This document shows, piece after piece, positions 18,674 to 27,917 of a stretch of DNA of 64,000 nucleotides (positions within the stretch are counted from its first letter, which is position 1; every line of letters begins with the position of its first letter). The stretch is from Dolichospermum sp. DET69 (GTDB taxonomy: Bacteria > Cyanobacteriota > Cyanobacteriia > Cyanobacteriales > Nostocaceae): NCBI GenBank assembly GCA_017355425.1, contig CP070233.1, forward strand, positions 2,335,501-2,399,500, written 5' to 3'. A model generated the notes under the pieces. The model was not told the DNA's origin, ran no database searches, and saw only the letters and a list, made by a program, of their open reading frames with translations. The position numbers were made by a program, and so were the translations under genes.

Positions 18674-18994
18674 ATGAGTAATCCCCTTGTGCAAGCCTTT
18701 TTCGTAGGCAGAGCAGTAGCTGAAGTGATTAATGAGCGTGTAGAAGTCGCCTTGACTGATGCTTTGAGTGAACTGGGTAAATTTGATGCTGAAACTAAAG
18801 AGCAACTACGCCAGTTTACAGAAGAAGTGATGGCACGAGCTAATCGAGCAGCGGAATCGTCTGCAACTGGAACAACCACAGATAACACATCTGGTGGAGA
18901 TTCAGGAGACTTACAGACCGAAATTGACGAATTAAGGGCAGAAATCGCTTTATTAAGAAGTGAATTACAGAAGCATCGTAATGCTGCAAAATAG
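18674..18994 (+). CDS. Small conserved coiled-coil protein of unknown function
   Basis: A 106-residue acidic protein. The N-terminal half is helical (PLVQAFFVGRAVAEVINERV, then LGKFDAETKEQLRQFTEEVM), with a phasin-like look but no firm family assignment. A Thr/Ser/Gly linker (about 62-76) is followed by the coiled coil LQTEIDELRAEIALLRSEL. It resembles proteins found widely in cyanobacteria (my recollection, not a search). It ends 10 bases before the ABC1 kinase gene, so the two are probably co-transcribed. Confidence 0.75.
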   Translation: MSNPLVQAFFVGRAVAEVINERVEVALTDALSELGKFDAETKEQLRQFTEEVMARANRAAESSATGTTTDNTSGGDSGDLQTEIDELRAEIALLRSELQKHRNAAK

Positions 18995-19004
18995 GTAATA
19001 GGTA

Positions 19005-20768
19005 ATGGGTAAGATCAAGATTTTACCCTTCCCTGACTTCAACTCAGATGACTCCGTGACAACCCGACGGTATAAAAAAAATATGGAACAAGGTTACTCA
19101 GACAAAGCATACCGTTGGAATCGGGAAGAATACTCTAGCAAGCGCCGCTTTGTGGATATTTGGTCTTTTGTCTTGACCTTGATGTTCAAAATTTGGCGCT
19201 ACAACAAGGCTTGGAGTTACTCCGGTGGTGTAACAGAATCCAAGCAAGCCGCTAGACGCAAAGCCCAAGCAATCTGGATTAGAACTACGTTTTTAGATTT
19301 GGGTCCGACTTTTATTAAGATTGGACAATTGTTTTCCACTCGTGCTGATATTTTCTCTGCTGAATATGTAGAGGAATTATCTAAGTTACAAGATAGAGTC
19401 CCAGCATTCAGTTATGAACAGGTAGAAGCAATTATTGAGCAGGAATTAGGGAAGAAAGTTTCCGTACTGTTTCAAGATTTTGAACCTGTCCCCCTGGCTG
19501 CTGCTAGTTTGGGTCAAGTCCACAAGGCTATTTTATATACTGGTGAGTCAGTAGTGGTCAAGGTGCAACGGCCTGGACTGAAAAAGCTGTTTGAAATTGA
19601 TTTAGGCATTCTCAAAGGTATTGCCCGCTACTTTCAAAACCATCCTAAATGGGGCAAAGGTAGAGATTGGATGGGTATATATGAGGAATGTTGTCGCATT
19701 CTCTGGGAAGAAATTGATTATTTGAATGAAGGTCGCAATGCCGATACTTTTCGCCGGAATTTTCGCCCTTACGATTGGGTAAAAGTACCGAGAGTTTATT
19801 GGCGTTATGCTACTTCCAGAATAATTACTTTAGAGTATATGCCGGGGATTAAAGTTAGTCAGTATGATGCTTTAGATGCTGCTGGTGTAGACAGAAAAGC
19901 GATCGCTCGTTATGGCGCACAAGCCTACCTACATCAACTTCTGAATAATGGCTTCTTCCACGCTGACCCTCACCCTGGTAATCTGGCAGTTAGTCCCGAC
20001 GGTGCTTTGATTTTCTACGACTTCGGGATGATGGGAACAATTAAATCCAATGTCCGCGAAGGGTTAATGGAAACTTTATTTGGCATCGCCCAAAAAGATG
20101 GCGATCGCGTGGTAAAATCTTTAGTTGATTTAGGAGCGATCGCCCCAACTGAGGACATGGGACCTGTCCGTCGTTCAGTCCAGTATATGCTGGATAACTT
20201 CATGGATAAGCCCTTTGAAAACCAATCTGTGGCAGCTATTAGTGAGGATTTATATGAACTCGCTTATGATCAACCATTTAGATTTCCCGCAACATTTACC
20301 TTTGTCATGCGTGCCTTTTCCACTCTCGAAGGAGTTGGTAAAGGTCTAGATCCGGAATTTAACTTTATGGAAGTTGCCCAGCCTTATGCAATGCAGCTTA
20401 TGACAGATAACAGTAGTTCAGAGGGGAATAGCTTCTTGAATGAATTAAGTCGTCAAGCAGTTCAAGTCAGTAGCACTGCTTTAGGATTGCCTCGGAGATT
20501 AGAAGATACCCTGGATAAAATAGAACGTGGGGATATTCGTCTGCGAGTTCGCTCTGTAGAAACAGAACGCCTGATACGGCGACAGAGTAATATTCAACTG
20601 GCAATAAGCTATGCTCTTATTATCAGTGGTTTTACGATTGCTGCCACAATTCTCCTAGTTAGCCATTATGTATGGTTAGCGAGTTTTATGGGTTTAATTA
20701 TCGCATCAGTTTCATTCCTGCTGATTCGGTTGCTTTTACGCCTCGACCGTTATGATCGGATGTATTAA
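19005..20768 (+). CDS. ABC1/UbiB-family atypical protein kinase-like protein (AarF)
   Basis: A 587-residue ABC1K protein. Family marks are the KxGQ motif in FIKIGQLFSTRADIFSAEYV near 108, the Ala-rich loop replacing the Gly-rich loop (PLAAASLGQVHKA) near 165, the Lys of VVVKVQRPG, the catalytic FFHADPHPGNLAV and metal-binding YDFGMMG near 340. Two C-terminal membrane helices (about 520-575) anchor it. Cyanobacterial and plastid members control prenyl-lipid (plastoquinone, tocopherol) metabolism in thylakoids. The ATG at 19005 lies in a ggtaatgggtaa repeat, so the internal ATG at 19083 (MEQGYSDKAYRW) may be the ancestral start. Confidence 0.9.
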   Translation: MGKIKILPFPDFNSDDSVTTRRYKKNMEQGYSDKAYRWNREEYSSKRRFVDIWSFVLTLMFKIWRYNKAWSYSGGVTESKQAARRKAQAIWIRTTFLDLGPTFIKIGQLFSTRADIFSAEYVEELSKLQDRVPAFSYEQVEAIIEQELGKKVSVLFQDFEPVPLAAASLGQVHKAILYTGESVVVKVQRPGLKKLFEIDLGILKGIARYFQNHPKWGKGRDWMGIYEECCRILWEEIDYLNEGRNADTFRRNFRPYDWVKVPRVYWRYATSRIITLEYMPGIKVSQYDALDAAGVDRKAIARYGAQAYLHQLLNNGFFHADPHPGNLAVSPDGALIFYDFGMMGTIKSNVREGLMETLFGIAQKDGDRVVKSLVDLGAIAPTEDMGPVRRSVQYMLDNFMDKPFENQSVAAISEDLYELAYDQPFRFPATFTFVMRAFSTLEGVGKGLDPEFNFMEVAQPYAMQLMTDNSSSEGNSFLNELSRQAVQVSSTALGLPRRLEDTLDKIERGDIRLRVRSVETERLIRRQSNIQLAISYALIISGFTIAATILLVSHYVWLASFMGLIIASVSFLLIRLLLRLDRYDRMY

Positions 20769-20789
20769 TTAATTGTTCACGAAAAATCT

Positions 20790-21518
20790 ATGAAACTTGA
20801 CTCTACCGGTTGTACAGATCCGGGGCTTATTCGTGCTTATAATCAAGATTCCTACTATATTGATCCCACCGGGCGATTCTTTATAGTTGCTGACGGTATG
20901 GGGGGTCATGCAGGAGGAGAAGAAGCTAGTCGGATTGCTACCGCAGAAATTCGGTTATATCTAGAGAAAAATTGGCAATCCTCCGAATCTTCTTCAAAAC
21001 TCCTAGAACAAGCTTTATCCACAGCCAATCGAGCCATCGTTCAAGATCAGCAAAATCATCCTGAACGCTCTGATATGGGAACCACAGCCGTAGTAGTAGT
21101 TATTCGTCCATCCGAATCCCCTGTCTGTGGTCATGTTGGCGATTCACGTCTTTATCGGCTGCGAGAATCACAATTACAACAAATTACGGAAGATCATACC
21201 TGGATTGCCAAGGCTATGAAAATGGGTGATATTAATGCTGATGAAGCCAGGGTTCATCCCTATCGCCATGTTTTATCCAGTTGTTTGGGTAGGGAAGACC
21301 TGAATCAGATTGATATTCAATTACTGAATTTAGAAAATGGCGATCGCCTACTTCTCTGTAGTGATGGACTGACAGAAGAACTCATAGACAAACAAATTCT
21401 TGGACACATCAACGGCGTACCTTCTCTAGAACAAGCTGCTCAATCCCTAATCGAAGCCGCTAACCAACAAGGTGGACACGATAATATTACAGTCGTCTTA
21501 GTCTCGGTAGAAACCTGA
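20790..21518 (+). CDS. PP2C-type protein serine/threonine phosphatase
   Basis: A 242-residue single-domain PPM phosphatase. Metal-binding and catalytic motifs appear in order: TDPGLIRAYNQDSYYI, FIVADGMGGHAGGEEAS, GHVGDSRLYRL, LLLCSDGLTEEL and HDNITVVLV. It should dephosphorylate phospho-Ser/Thr proteins and counter Hanks-type kinases such as the one at 23027-24652. It starts 21 bases after the ABC1 kinase, probably in one operon with it and the small coiled-coil gene. Length and motifs are complete. Confidence 0.93.
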   Translation: MKLDSTGCTDPGLIRAYNQDSYYIDPTGRFFIVADGMGGHAGGEEASRIATAEIRLYLEKNWQSSESSSKLLEQALSTANRAIVQDQQNHPERSDMGTTAVVVVIRPSESPVCGHVGDSRLYRLRESQLQQITEDHTWIAKAMKMGDINADEARVHPYRHVLSSCLGREDLNQIDIQLLNLENGDRLLLCSDGLTEELIDKQILGHINGVPSLEQAAQSLIEAANQQGGHDNITVVLVSVET

Positions 21519-21535
21519 TTTTCCAGTTGTTCCCT

Positions 21536-21645
21536 AGGTAATGGGTAATGGGTAATGGGTAATGGGTAATGGGTAATGGGTAATGGGTAATGGGTAATGG
21601 GTAATGGGTAATGGGTAATGGGTAATGGGTAATGGGTAATGGGTC
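21536..21645 (+). repeat. Heptamer short tandem repeat GGGTAAT, about 15 copies
   Basis: Near-perfect tandem ggtaatg units with only the first slightly different, just after the PP2C stop codon. Short runs of the same unit overlap the ABC1 kinase start at 18993-19012. Such arrays are typical of heterocyst-forming cyanobacteria and are expected to vary in copy number. Confidence 0.9.
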
Positions 21646-22352
21646 TGCGCCCATTCAGGAGTCAGAAGTAGCTTGTTTTGGTCGTACCTCATTCAAGTGC
21701 ATACCTATTACTTCTTCCCTGTTCCCTAACTAAAAAAGTAAATATACTTAACAATTTGTTCAAATTGAGCATTTTTTATCTCAACAATTTGATAAAAATA
21801 TTTTTAATCTCCAAAAATTATCACAGCAGGAGCTTAAATTTCTATAATTTCCACAATTGACATATTGCACTTTGTAGTGTGTCTTAAATAAACAGCAAAT
21901 AAAGGGTTGATAAATCAGAAAACTAGATAAAAATCAAGCATCAAACTTGTCTTCCTCTTAATTTTTTGATTTTTCATTCCATGACTTCTGAATATCAGCG
22001 AGTCTATAACTACTGCTACTAAAAGGATCTTCACCAAAATTAAACTATCCCAATTTGCATAAACTCGCTTTTAGCGGGGTTAATTATTGTATCAATAGAT
22101 TCATTGCAAATACATACCTCAGAAAAATAAATCAAAAAAGATGGGTAAATTGTCAAACATTTGTTATCTTTCTTAATATAGAGACACAAATGTCAGGGAA
22201 AATCTAGCCCAATAATTACCTTTTAGGACTTTTACGTAATTAAGCAGATTGCAAGCAAAGGAAGTAAAGAATTTAATCCTGAATCCTGACTTCTAACTCT
22301 TCAATTCTGTGATCAATTTCGATTTTATACCTTGTTTGTTTTGGAGTTCATT
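21646..22352 (+). promoter_or_regulatory. Long AT-rich upstream region of nblA
   Basis: About 700 bases without a credible gene. Its length and lack of coding suggest that it holds the nblA promoters, since nblA is usually induced by nitrogen or other nutrient limitation. I looked for an NtcA box (GTA-N8-TAC) and found no convincing match by eye. tttggag lies 9 bases before the ATG as a possible ribosome binding site. Confidence 0.4.
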
Positions 22353-22550
22353 ATGAATCAACGAACTGAACTGTCTTTGGAACAGCAATTTAGCATTCGC
22401 TCCTTTGCCACACAAGTCCAACACATGAGCCACGAACAAGCTCAAGATTTTTTAGTCAAGCTTTATGAGCAAATGGTTGTCCGTGAAGCGACTTATCAAG
22501 AAATGCTTAAACAACAGTGGGGTCTAGACTCAGATTCCACTATGGCATAG
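22353..22550 (+). CDS. nblA: Phycobilisome degradation protein NblA
   Basis: A 65-residue NblA. The family signature is plain: LSLEQQFSIRSFATQVQHMS followed by QAQDFLVKLYEQMVVREATY and a short QQWGLDS tail. NblA is a small helical adaptor that binds phycobiliproteins and the Clp chaperone. It drives breakdown of phycobilisomes during nutrient starvation, recycling amino acids. The ATG at 22353 gives the standard N-terminus (MNQRTELSLE), and an upstream in-frame start would add seven unrelated residues. Monocistronic by spacing. Confidence 0.96.
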   Translation: MNQRTELSLEQQFSIRSFATQVQHMSHEQAQDFLVKLYEQMVVREATYQEMLKQQWGLDSDSTMA

Positions 22551-22634
22551 AGTCTTCTTCTATCGCATTGACACTCTGCGCTCTAAAGAGACGCAGATCC
22601 TATAGAGAGTTTCAGTCTATATCCCTCAGTTATC

Positions 22635-22965
22635 CCAGTTTCAGGCATTGCCTTAATATTGGGTTCTTGCCCTGATTTCGTTTGCCCAAAAGGGCGAAAT
22701 CATATCTGACAAGCGTATACTTTCCGAGAGTCCCCCGGTAGGTTTTTATGTCTTGTACTGACAACTCAATCATACCACAATATTGAAGGCGAATAAATTC
22801 GGCATTTGTCGGTTTTCCCCTTCGGTCTGAAGACACGAAGCTCCCAACCTTCCCGTGTTCCTCTTGTGGGCGACCTCCTTCTCTTGCTAGTTTCCCGCTA
22901 GGAAAAAAGCTGGGGATGTTGGGGCGTTAACTTCGATTCTCATGGCAAGCTTCGCTATCAAAATC
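22635..22965 (-). ncRNA. Candidate structured RNA (possibly HEARO/omega-RNA-like), orphan
   Basis: Read on the minus strand from 22965, the sequence has features of a folded RNA, not a gene. There is a ctag-cgggaaa-ctag hairpin (22890-22906), ggaggtcgccc, CACG...CGTG arms around ggaaggttgggagctt, the hairpin CTTCGTGTCTTCAGACCGAAG (22829-22849), then ggggaaaaccgacaaatgcc. The order of elements reminds me of HEARO, the RNA partner of IscB/HNH proteins, but this is from memory. No IscB gene follows, only a short frame (22630-22836) without a known domain. It lies between nblA and a convergent kinase gene. Confidence 0.35.
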
Positions 22966-23026
22966 TTAAACAATGATTCCATTTTATATTTTAAGCTGAG
23001 ACTCACAGTTGTAAAATGTAAACTTA

Positions 23027-24652
23027 TCAACCAGAAATATTGAATGGAGAATCAGTATCCATTGTTTCTAACTTAGCTAATATTTTGGGTTTAATTTTTT
23101 CATATTCTTGTTTCAATAAATTTTTACTAATCTGAGCATCCGTTAATAAAGTAGGAAAATTACTAGACTTTAGCCATTCTTTTAGTCGTTCTTGTTGAGC
23201 AGTAGCAATACTTGACTGTAATATATGTGTGCAAGGATTAGGAGTTTCTTTAGTAAAGAATAATAAAAGATACTCCCCAGTATTTTGTAGTAACTGAGTG
23301 ATTTCTTGACCAAAATTAGTTTTGAGATCCAAATAGTAAGGCAACCATTTAGCCCCATGTTGACGGGTATAAATAACTGTAATCCATAATATGACTGGAT
23401 GGGGAGAAGAAATAAACAGAAATTGATTGTAGCGAGTACAAACTAAGCGTTTTTGAATTTCTTCTTGGGGTAGCATCACCCATAGTGCCGGTAACAGGTT
23501 TTTATCTTGGTAAATGGGTTGAATAAAAACGATATTCGCAATTGGTTTATTCTCTGGCCAGGAAAAAAGTTGGGTTACATCATCATTGACTGAATATCTT
23601 GGTGGTTCGACTTGTGTATCCTGGTTAGGAATGGGAGATGCCGGTAGATTGGTTTTAATTTTCTCTACTGGTACGGGAAGTAGAGAAAAATTAGTTTTAA
23701 TAGTTTCTTGGGAATCTTTATATACAAGGTTATTATTAATAACAGGAGTATCTTTGATGATGTTTTGAGTATCGTTCTGCTGCTCTACGGTAGTGAGAAT
23801 ATTAATAATTTCATTAATGCTTTGGGGACGTTCACTAGGTTTTTTGCCTAGACAACTCATAATTACATCTTCCAATTGCTTTGGTATGAGCAAATTAGGA
23901 GAAATTTCTGCAAAGGAACAGGGTTTTTCAAAGGTATGGGCTTTATACCATGCGCCAAAGGTGTTGGTTGATGCCACTAAAGGAATTTGTCCAGCCAGCA
24001 TTTCAAACATCAAGATCCCAAAACTGTAGATATCAGAACGACTATCTAGTTCTTTACCTTCAATTTGTTCAGGAGAAGAATAAGCCAAAGTCCCTAAATA
24101 AAACTTTGTATGGTCACCATCAGATATCAGTAACTTAGCAATACCAAAGTCTAAAATTTTGACTAATTCCCCAAAACTGGGATCTTCAACTACCATGATA
24201 TTGCCCGGTTTAATATCACGATGGATGATTGGGCAAATTTCGCCATCTACAATAATACCATCATGGGCGTACTGTAATCCTAAACCAATTTGCTTAGACA
24301 TACTGAGAAATCTTGGTAAACTCAGATGTTTTCTGCGAATGATCTGACCTAAGGTTTGTCCTGGTAGATATTCCATCACATAGTATGTTTCATCTACTCC
24401 ATAGTCCATTACTCGGACAATATGGATGCTTTTTTGACCTAGCAAGGCGCAAGTTTTTGCTTCTCGCTCAAATCGTTCTTGCAAACGCATCCTTTCGTTT
24501 TGGATTGATAAAGTGAGAAATTTGACTGCAACAGGAACACCTCCCAGCAAGGTATCCTTAGCACGATAAACTCGTCCCATTGCTCCAGAGCCAATAAGCT
24601 CTTGAAGTTGGTAACGGTTTCCGAGTAAGCGACCAATGTTGGGGTCTGACAT
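23027..24652 (-). CDS. Hanks-type serine/threonine protein kinase
   Basis: A 541-residue kinase. The catalytic domain (about 12-285) has the Gly loop LIGSGAMGRVYRAKD, the Lys in VPVAVKFLTL, the catalytic loop IIHRDIKPGNIM, DFGIAK, and an activation segment ending in YSSPEQIEGKELDSRSDIYS. Residues 300-365 form a polar linker, and about 370-530 a domain I cannot name (NIVFIQPIYQDKNLLPALWV, ILWITVIYTRQHGAKWL). No transmembrane helix is seen, so it is cytosolic. It faces the PP2C phosphatase region, though not in one operon. The target is unknown. Confidence 0.92.
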   Translation of the reverse strand: MSDPNIGRLLGNRYQLQELIGSGAMGRVYRAKDTLLGGVPVAVKFLTLSIQNERMRLQERFEREAKTCALLGQKSIHIVRVMDYGVDETYYVMEYLPGQTLGQIIRRKHLSLPRFLSMSKQIGLGLQYAHDGIIVDGEICPIIHRDIKPGNIMVVEDPSFGELVKILDFGIAKLLISDGDHTKFYLGTLAYSSPEQIEGKELDSRSDIYSFGILMFEMLAGQIPLVASTNTFGAWYKAHTFEKPCSFAEISPNLLIPKQLEDVIMSCLGKKPSERPQSINEIINILTTVEQQNDTQNIIKDTPVINNNLVYKDSQETIKTNFSLLPVPVEKIKTNLPASPIPNQDTQVEPPRYSVNDDVTQLFSWPENKPIANIVFIQPIYQDKNLLPALWVMLPQEEIQKRLVCTRYNQFLFISSPHPVILWITVIYTRQHGAKWLPYYLDLKTNFGQEITQLLQNTGEYLLLFFTKETPNPCTHILQSSIATAQQERLKEWLKSSNFPTLLTDAQISKNLLKQEYEKIKPKILAKLETMDTDSPFNISG

Positions 24653-24769
24653 AGAAAATTCGACTCCAATGTTTAAAAATTCAGGGGATAGTTTTGTAAG
24701 TTTTGCTTATTTTAGTGGGGATGTATTTAGTTATCAATTTTAGATTAGATAAATTGTGATTTAGTGCAA

Positions 24770-25237
24770 CTAATATGGTTGGCGTTCTAAATTAGCTTCC
24801 ATCGTGCTGTCTAAAAAATGACCAATAAGAATGCCACTAGTTAAAAAATACTGATGATCATTAATTCGATGTAGAGTTTCAAAGCCACTACGTCTTTGCA
24901 GATTCTTAAGGTCAGTGGAATTATCTCCAATTACCCAATAACGCTGCACAATTGTATCTGGACAAATCCAACCTTCACCTTCTATCTTGCCTAGATAACT
25001 ATGCTGAAGCAAAAAATTGTACTGACGTTCTTCCTGATGGAGTCGTCCTTTATACTGAAAAGAAATCTCTGGGCGATCGCCGTTAGGAAAAATTAATTTT
25101 GTGGCCATAGAGAACCAATTATCTCGATTCCAAACTACTAATGTTAAACCTTTTAAGGGAATTGGTAGACTATTGCGCTCCAACCAATTCCCTTGCATTA
25201 CCCAACGTCCTGGTTCTAATAAAAAAGTATGGTTCAC
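24770..25237 (-). CDS. Conserved hypothetical beta-rich protein
   Basis: A 155-residue protein with a GTG start. Alternating hydrophobic strands, many aromatic residues and Gly turns (WVMQGNWLERN, LTLVVWNRDNWFSMATKLIF, EGEGWICPDTIVQRYWVIGD, HYFLTSGILIGHFL-like end) suggest a small beta-barrel such as a lipocalin-like fold. I do not recognise a family with certainty. There are no signal peptide or membrane helices. It lies about 85 bases downstream of anmK on the same strand, possibly in the same transcript. A function cannot be assigned. Confidence 0.7.
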   Translation of the reverse strand: MNHTFLLEPGRWVMQGNWLERNSLPIPLKGLTLVVWNRDNWFSMATKLIFPNGDRPEISFQYKGRLHQEERQYNFLLQHSYLGKIEGEGWICPDTIVQRYWVIGDNSTDLKNLQRRSGFETLHRINDHQYFLTSGILIGHFLDSTMEANLERQPY

Positions 25238-25321
25238 TTGCTAAATCCTAGGTTTTAATCCAGCAGAATCGAATTTTTCAATAGTCTTTCCAGAAAAAGA
25301 ACCGGGAGAATATAGTTTTAA

Positions 25322-26473
25322 TCAGCTATAGTTACCGTGAATTTCTCCTAAAAGCATTTCTTTAGATGCGCCTGTAACTGCGGGTAAGTTACCAGGAATA
25401 CCTATATTGCGCCAGTATGCTAAAACTGCAAAGGCGATCGCTTCTTTAAATGCGGCACTTACGCCAAACTCATCGGTAGTAAGAACTGGAACGGTTGCCA
25501 ACAATAACTCAAGCCGATTTTTTAAGTAAAGATTGCGACTACCACCACCACATAATATTACTTCATCTGGTCTTTTGACTAGAAAACTGTCATAACTATG
25601 GACAATAGAAGCCGCTGTTAATTCTGTAAGAGTTGCTAAAAAATCTGCGGAGTTGAGTTGGTAGGGCTGGGCATCCTGCAAACAATCATGCAAGTAAGCA
25701 AGACCAAATAACTCACGTCCAGTAGATTTAGGCGGTGGTAAGTGGAAATATTCGTGATTTAGCCATTGTTCTACCAATGGGTAACATGGTGTACCACTGG
25801 CGGCCCAATCACCGTTTTCATCATAGCTTTTAGTCCCATTGGTAAAATACTGTACGGCTAAATCTAATAGGCTATTCCCCGGACCTGTATCCCAACCGCG
25901 AATTTGCGACAACCAATGATCACTCTGGACGGGGAGATAAGTGACATTCCCAATACCTCCAATATTTTGAATACAACGTTCTTGGTGGGGATGACTCAGT
26001 AAATAGGCATCTACTTTCGGAACAAGGGGCGCACCATGACCGTGAGCAGCTATATCTGCTGTTCGGAAATTACTCACAGTAGTAATACCAGTTAGATGGG
26101 CAATCAACGCCCCCCGTCCTAGCTGGAAACTATAACCTAGTTCTTCTCCGTGCTGGGGTGGGCGATGGTAAACAGTTTGACCATGAGAACCAATGAGAGT
26201 AGCTCCCTGATGACTAACTTGAATATGTTGAGCAGCTTGGGCAAAATTCCGAGCGATCGCATCATCTATTGCGGCTAAATCTGCCATTGATACAGCAGTA
26301 CCAGCCCCAATCTCCAAAATTTGTTCTCGGAGTTGAGAGGGGTAGGGATATGTTTCCCCTGCTAGTAATTCCACCTTCAGATCCCACTCTCGACCAGAAA
26401 TTTCGACTAAAGCGGTATCTATCCCATCTACAGACGTACCGCTCATTAAACCAATAACGCGAGTCGGTTGCAT
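25322..26473 (-). CDS. anmK: Anhydro-N-acetylmuramic acid kinase
   Basis: A 383-residue AnmK. It opens with [20 protein letters not shown], the ATP-loop and substrate signature, and carries [33 protein letters not shown] with the catalytic Asp, [26 protein letters not shown] and [13 protein letters not shown]. The enzyme opens and phosphorylates 1,6-anhydroMurNAc to MurNAc-6-phosphate, recycling peptidoglycan fragments in the cytosol. Length is standard. It pairs thematically with the amidase at 13716-15470, but no recycling operon is present. Confidence 0.95.
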   Translation of the reverse strand: MQPTRVIGLMSGTSVDGIDTALVEISGREWDLKVELLAGETYPYPSQLREQILEIGAGTAVSMADLAAIDDAIARNFAQAAQHIQVSHQGATLIGSHGQTVYHRPPQHGEELGYSFQLGRGALIAHLTGITTVSNFRTADIAAHGHGAPLVPKVDAYLLSHPHQERCIQNIGGIGNVTYLPVQSDHWLSQIRGWDTGPGNSLLDLAVQYFTNGTKSYDENGDWAASGTPCYPLVEQWLNHEYFHLPPPKSTGRELFGLAYLHDCLQDAQPYQLNSADFLATLTELTAASIVHSYDSFLVKRPDEVILCGGGSRNLYLKNRLELLLATVPVLTTDEFGVSAAFKEAIAFAVLAYWRNIGIPGNLPAVTGASKEMLLGEIHGNYS

Positions 26474-26910
26474 GGACTCAAATACTTTTATGAATTTGCG
26501 ATCGTAGTGTAATTCATCCCATTCCCTATGTCAAAACTACTATGCCAATTAACTATGCTTCTACAGCCGTTTAATCCTCATAAATTAGCTAAGATATTGA
26601 TTGTATAAAGATAATATAAGGATTATATAAAAATTGTCTACTGAATAATGCAATACTTAAATGTATGAGTTGAATTTATACTAAGAACTATATTGAATAT
26701 ACTAACTAATTTATTAGCATAAATATTACATATTTATGATATTTTTATGAAGTAACAAATTTATGTATTGATATATAAATTTATACGTAAATACATTAAG
26801 CTGATTTTGTGGCTATCGAGGAAAAGTATAGTGAATTCAAGTTTTCTGATTGTAAATGTATTTTTATTCAAATCTTGACAGCATTCTTCTGTGAGATTTT
26901 TTACTAATTA

Positions 26911-26927
26911 CTGTCATGTACTGACAG
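26911..26927. promoter_or_regulatory. Palindrome CTGTCA-tgtac-TGACAG in a long gene-free region
   Basis: Perfect 6-bp arms in an AT-rich stretch with no gene between 26474 and 27917. It may be an operator, but no target gene is near on either side (anmK starts at 26473 and the sugar transferase at 27918). A TTGACA (27042-27047) and TATAAT (27060-27065) pair with a short spacer is the only other promoter-like signal noted. Confidence 0.25.
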
Positions 26928-27166
26928 CAATTTAACTCATAACAATTATTTTTGCTAACTAAAGATTACCACATTATTTTTACAAATTATTAACTAACTT
27001 AGTAAATGAAATACTTAACAGAGGGCATAAAGAAAATACTTGACAGAACGCGTAAGTCCTATAATAGTAATAAGAAGTATAAAGTTAAGTGTAATAGCAA
27101 AGAAAAAGTATGAAGTAAATTCTTTTGTCGGAGAAAGTACATTGTCCTCAATCTAGTCATCATATT

Positions 27167-27370
27167 TAGGGTTTGCAAAAAAGAAAGTGAAAGAGTTAAT
27201 AGATAAAGGTTTGCATGGTTTTATAACCAAACAAGTGCAAGATTATTGACAATAGATGTTTAAAACCTTGGCATTTTCATCAAAAATAATCGCGTAAATT
27301 TGAGGACTAATTGTCCAACCTTCTCTTCCTTCTTCCTCCTCCTCTTTATTCCTCCTGACTCGGTGACTCC
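27167..27370 (+). repeat. Long dispersed repeat, copy A (upstream flank of the polysaccharide locus)
   Basis: This begins agggtttgcaaaaaagaaag and contains gataaaggtttgca, ttataaccaaacaagtgcaa, gattattgacaatagatgtt and aaatttgaggactaattgtc, ending in the cctgactcggtgactcc tract. Copy B at 38193-38445 has the same blocks in the same order and orientation. No open frame is kept, so it is probably a decayed insertion element or its non-autonomous derivative. Confidence 0.8.
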
Positions 27371-27724
27371 TATTATCGGTCAATTTTTTCTGGAATGGTT
27401 GAACATAAGGATCATTTTTATCGAACAGAATTCAGGAGTCAGAATTCAGAATGAATTCTGTGCGAGTGGCGGATGAATAAACGGGTTTAAGACCCCCACA
27501 AAATCTACAATTTGGTGGTGCAACAATTCAGTTGTGAGTCTGAATCCCCGACTGATTGATTCTGACTCCTGACTCGGTGACTCCTGACTCCTTCTTTATC
27601 TGTTTTTCAACCCATTAGTGACTGAATTTATCACGCTCTAAGCTGGTCATAATGTCTTTATAATCACAGTATCCAACTTGATCTTCACCTGTTCCGGAAA
27701 ATTACATTCTTTTTTAAACGAGGA

Positions 27725-27909
27725 AAATAATGAAAAAAGATTCAAAGCCTTTACAGCATTTCCTGCTGTTATGAGGTACATCATAGCCCCCTCTCGAAGA
27801 GCGGGTTGGGGGTGGGGTTGATGTACCTCACTCAATCAAGAACCGCTGTATTACCGCCCGTGTCGTTTCCCTCTCACCGGCTTTAGCCGCTGAGTTTCCC
27901 ACTTACCAG
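27725..27909 (+). mobile_element. Partial IS200/IS605-like right end, split by a miniature element, abutting a start codon
   Basis: aatgaaaaaagattcaaagc, then after the 95-bp insert ttaccgcccgtgtcgtttcc, then the hairpin CTCACCGGC-TTTA-GCCGCTGAG and tttccca. It matches 41712-41801, where the hairpin is CTCAGCCC-TAAA-GGGACTGAG. The stems differ but still pair. Both copies end 0-8 bases before an ATG. Single-strand hairpins near the end of IS200/IS605 elements are recognised by TnpA, but no tnpA or tnpB is present. Confidence 0.5.
27754..27848. mobile_element. 95-bp TA-flanked miniature inverted-repeat element
   Basis: The ends are TACAGCATTTCC...GAGGTACATC and, on the complement, TACAGCGGTTCT...GAGGTACATC, with TA at both borders (27752-27753 and 27849-27850). 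The uninterrupted site is visible at 41735-41755 (gcctttattaccgccc), with a single TA. A TA duplication is typical of the IS630/Tc1-mariner superfamily. Other members are at 54401-54733, 62374-62479 and, decayed, 46215-46300. Confidence 0.8.
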
Positions 27910-27917
27910 GTATTCTT

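Noticed and set aside
22630-22836. Short minus-strand frame of 68 codons after nblA
   Set aside because: No recognisable domain. It overlaps the structured-RNA candidate and has no ribosome binding site, so it is more likely a chance frame.
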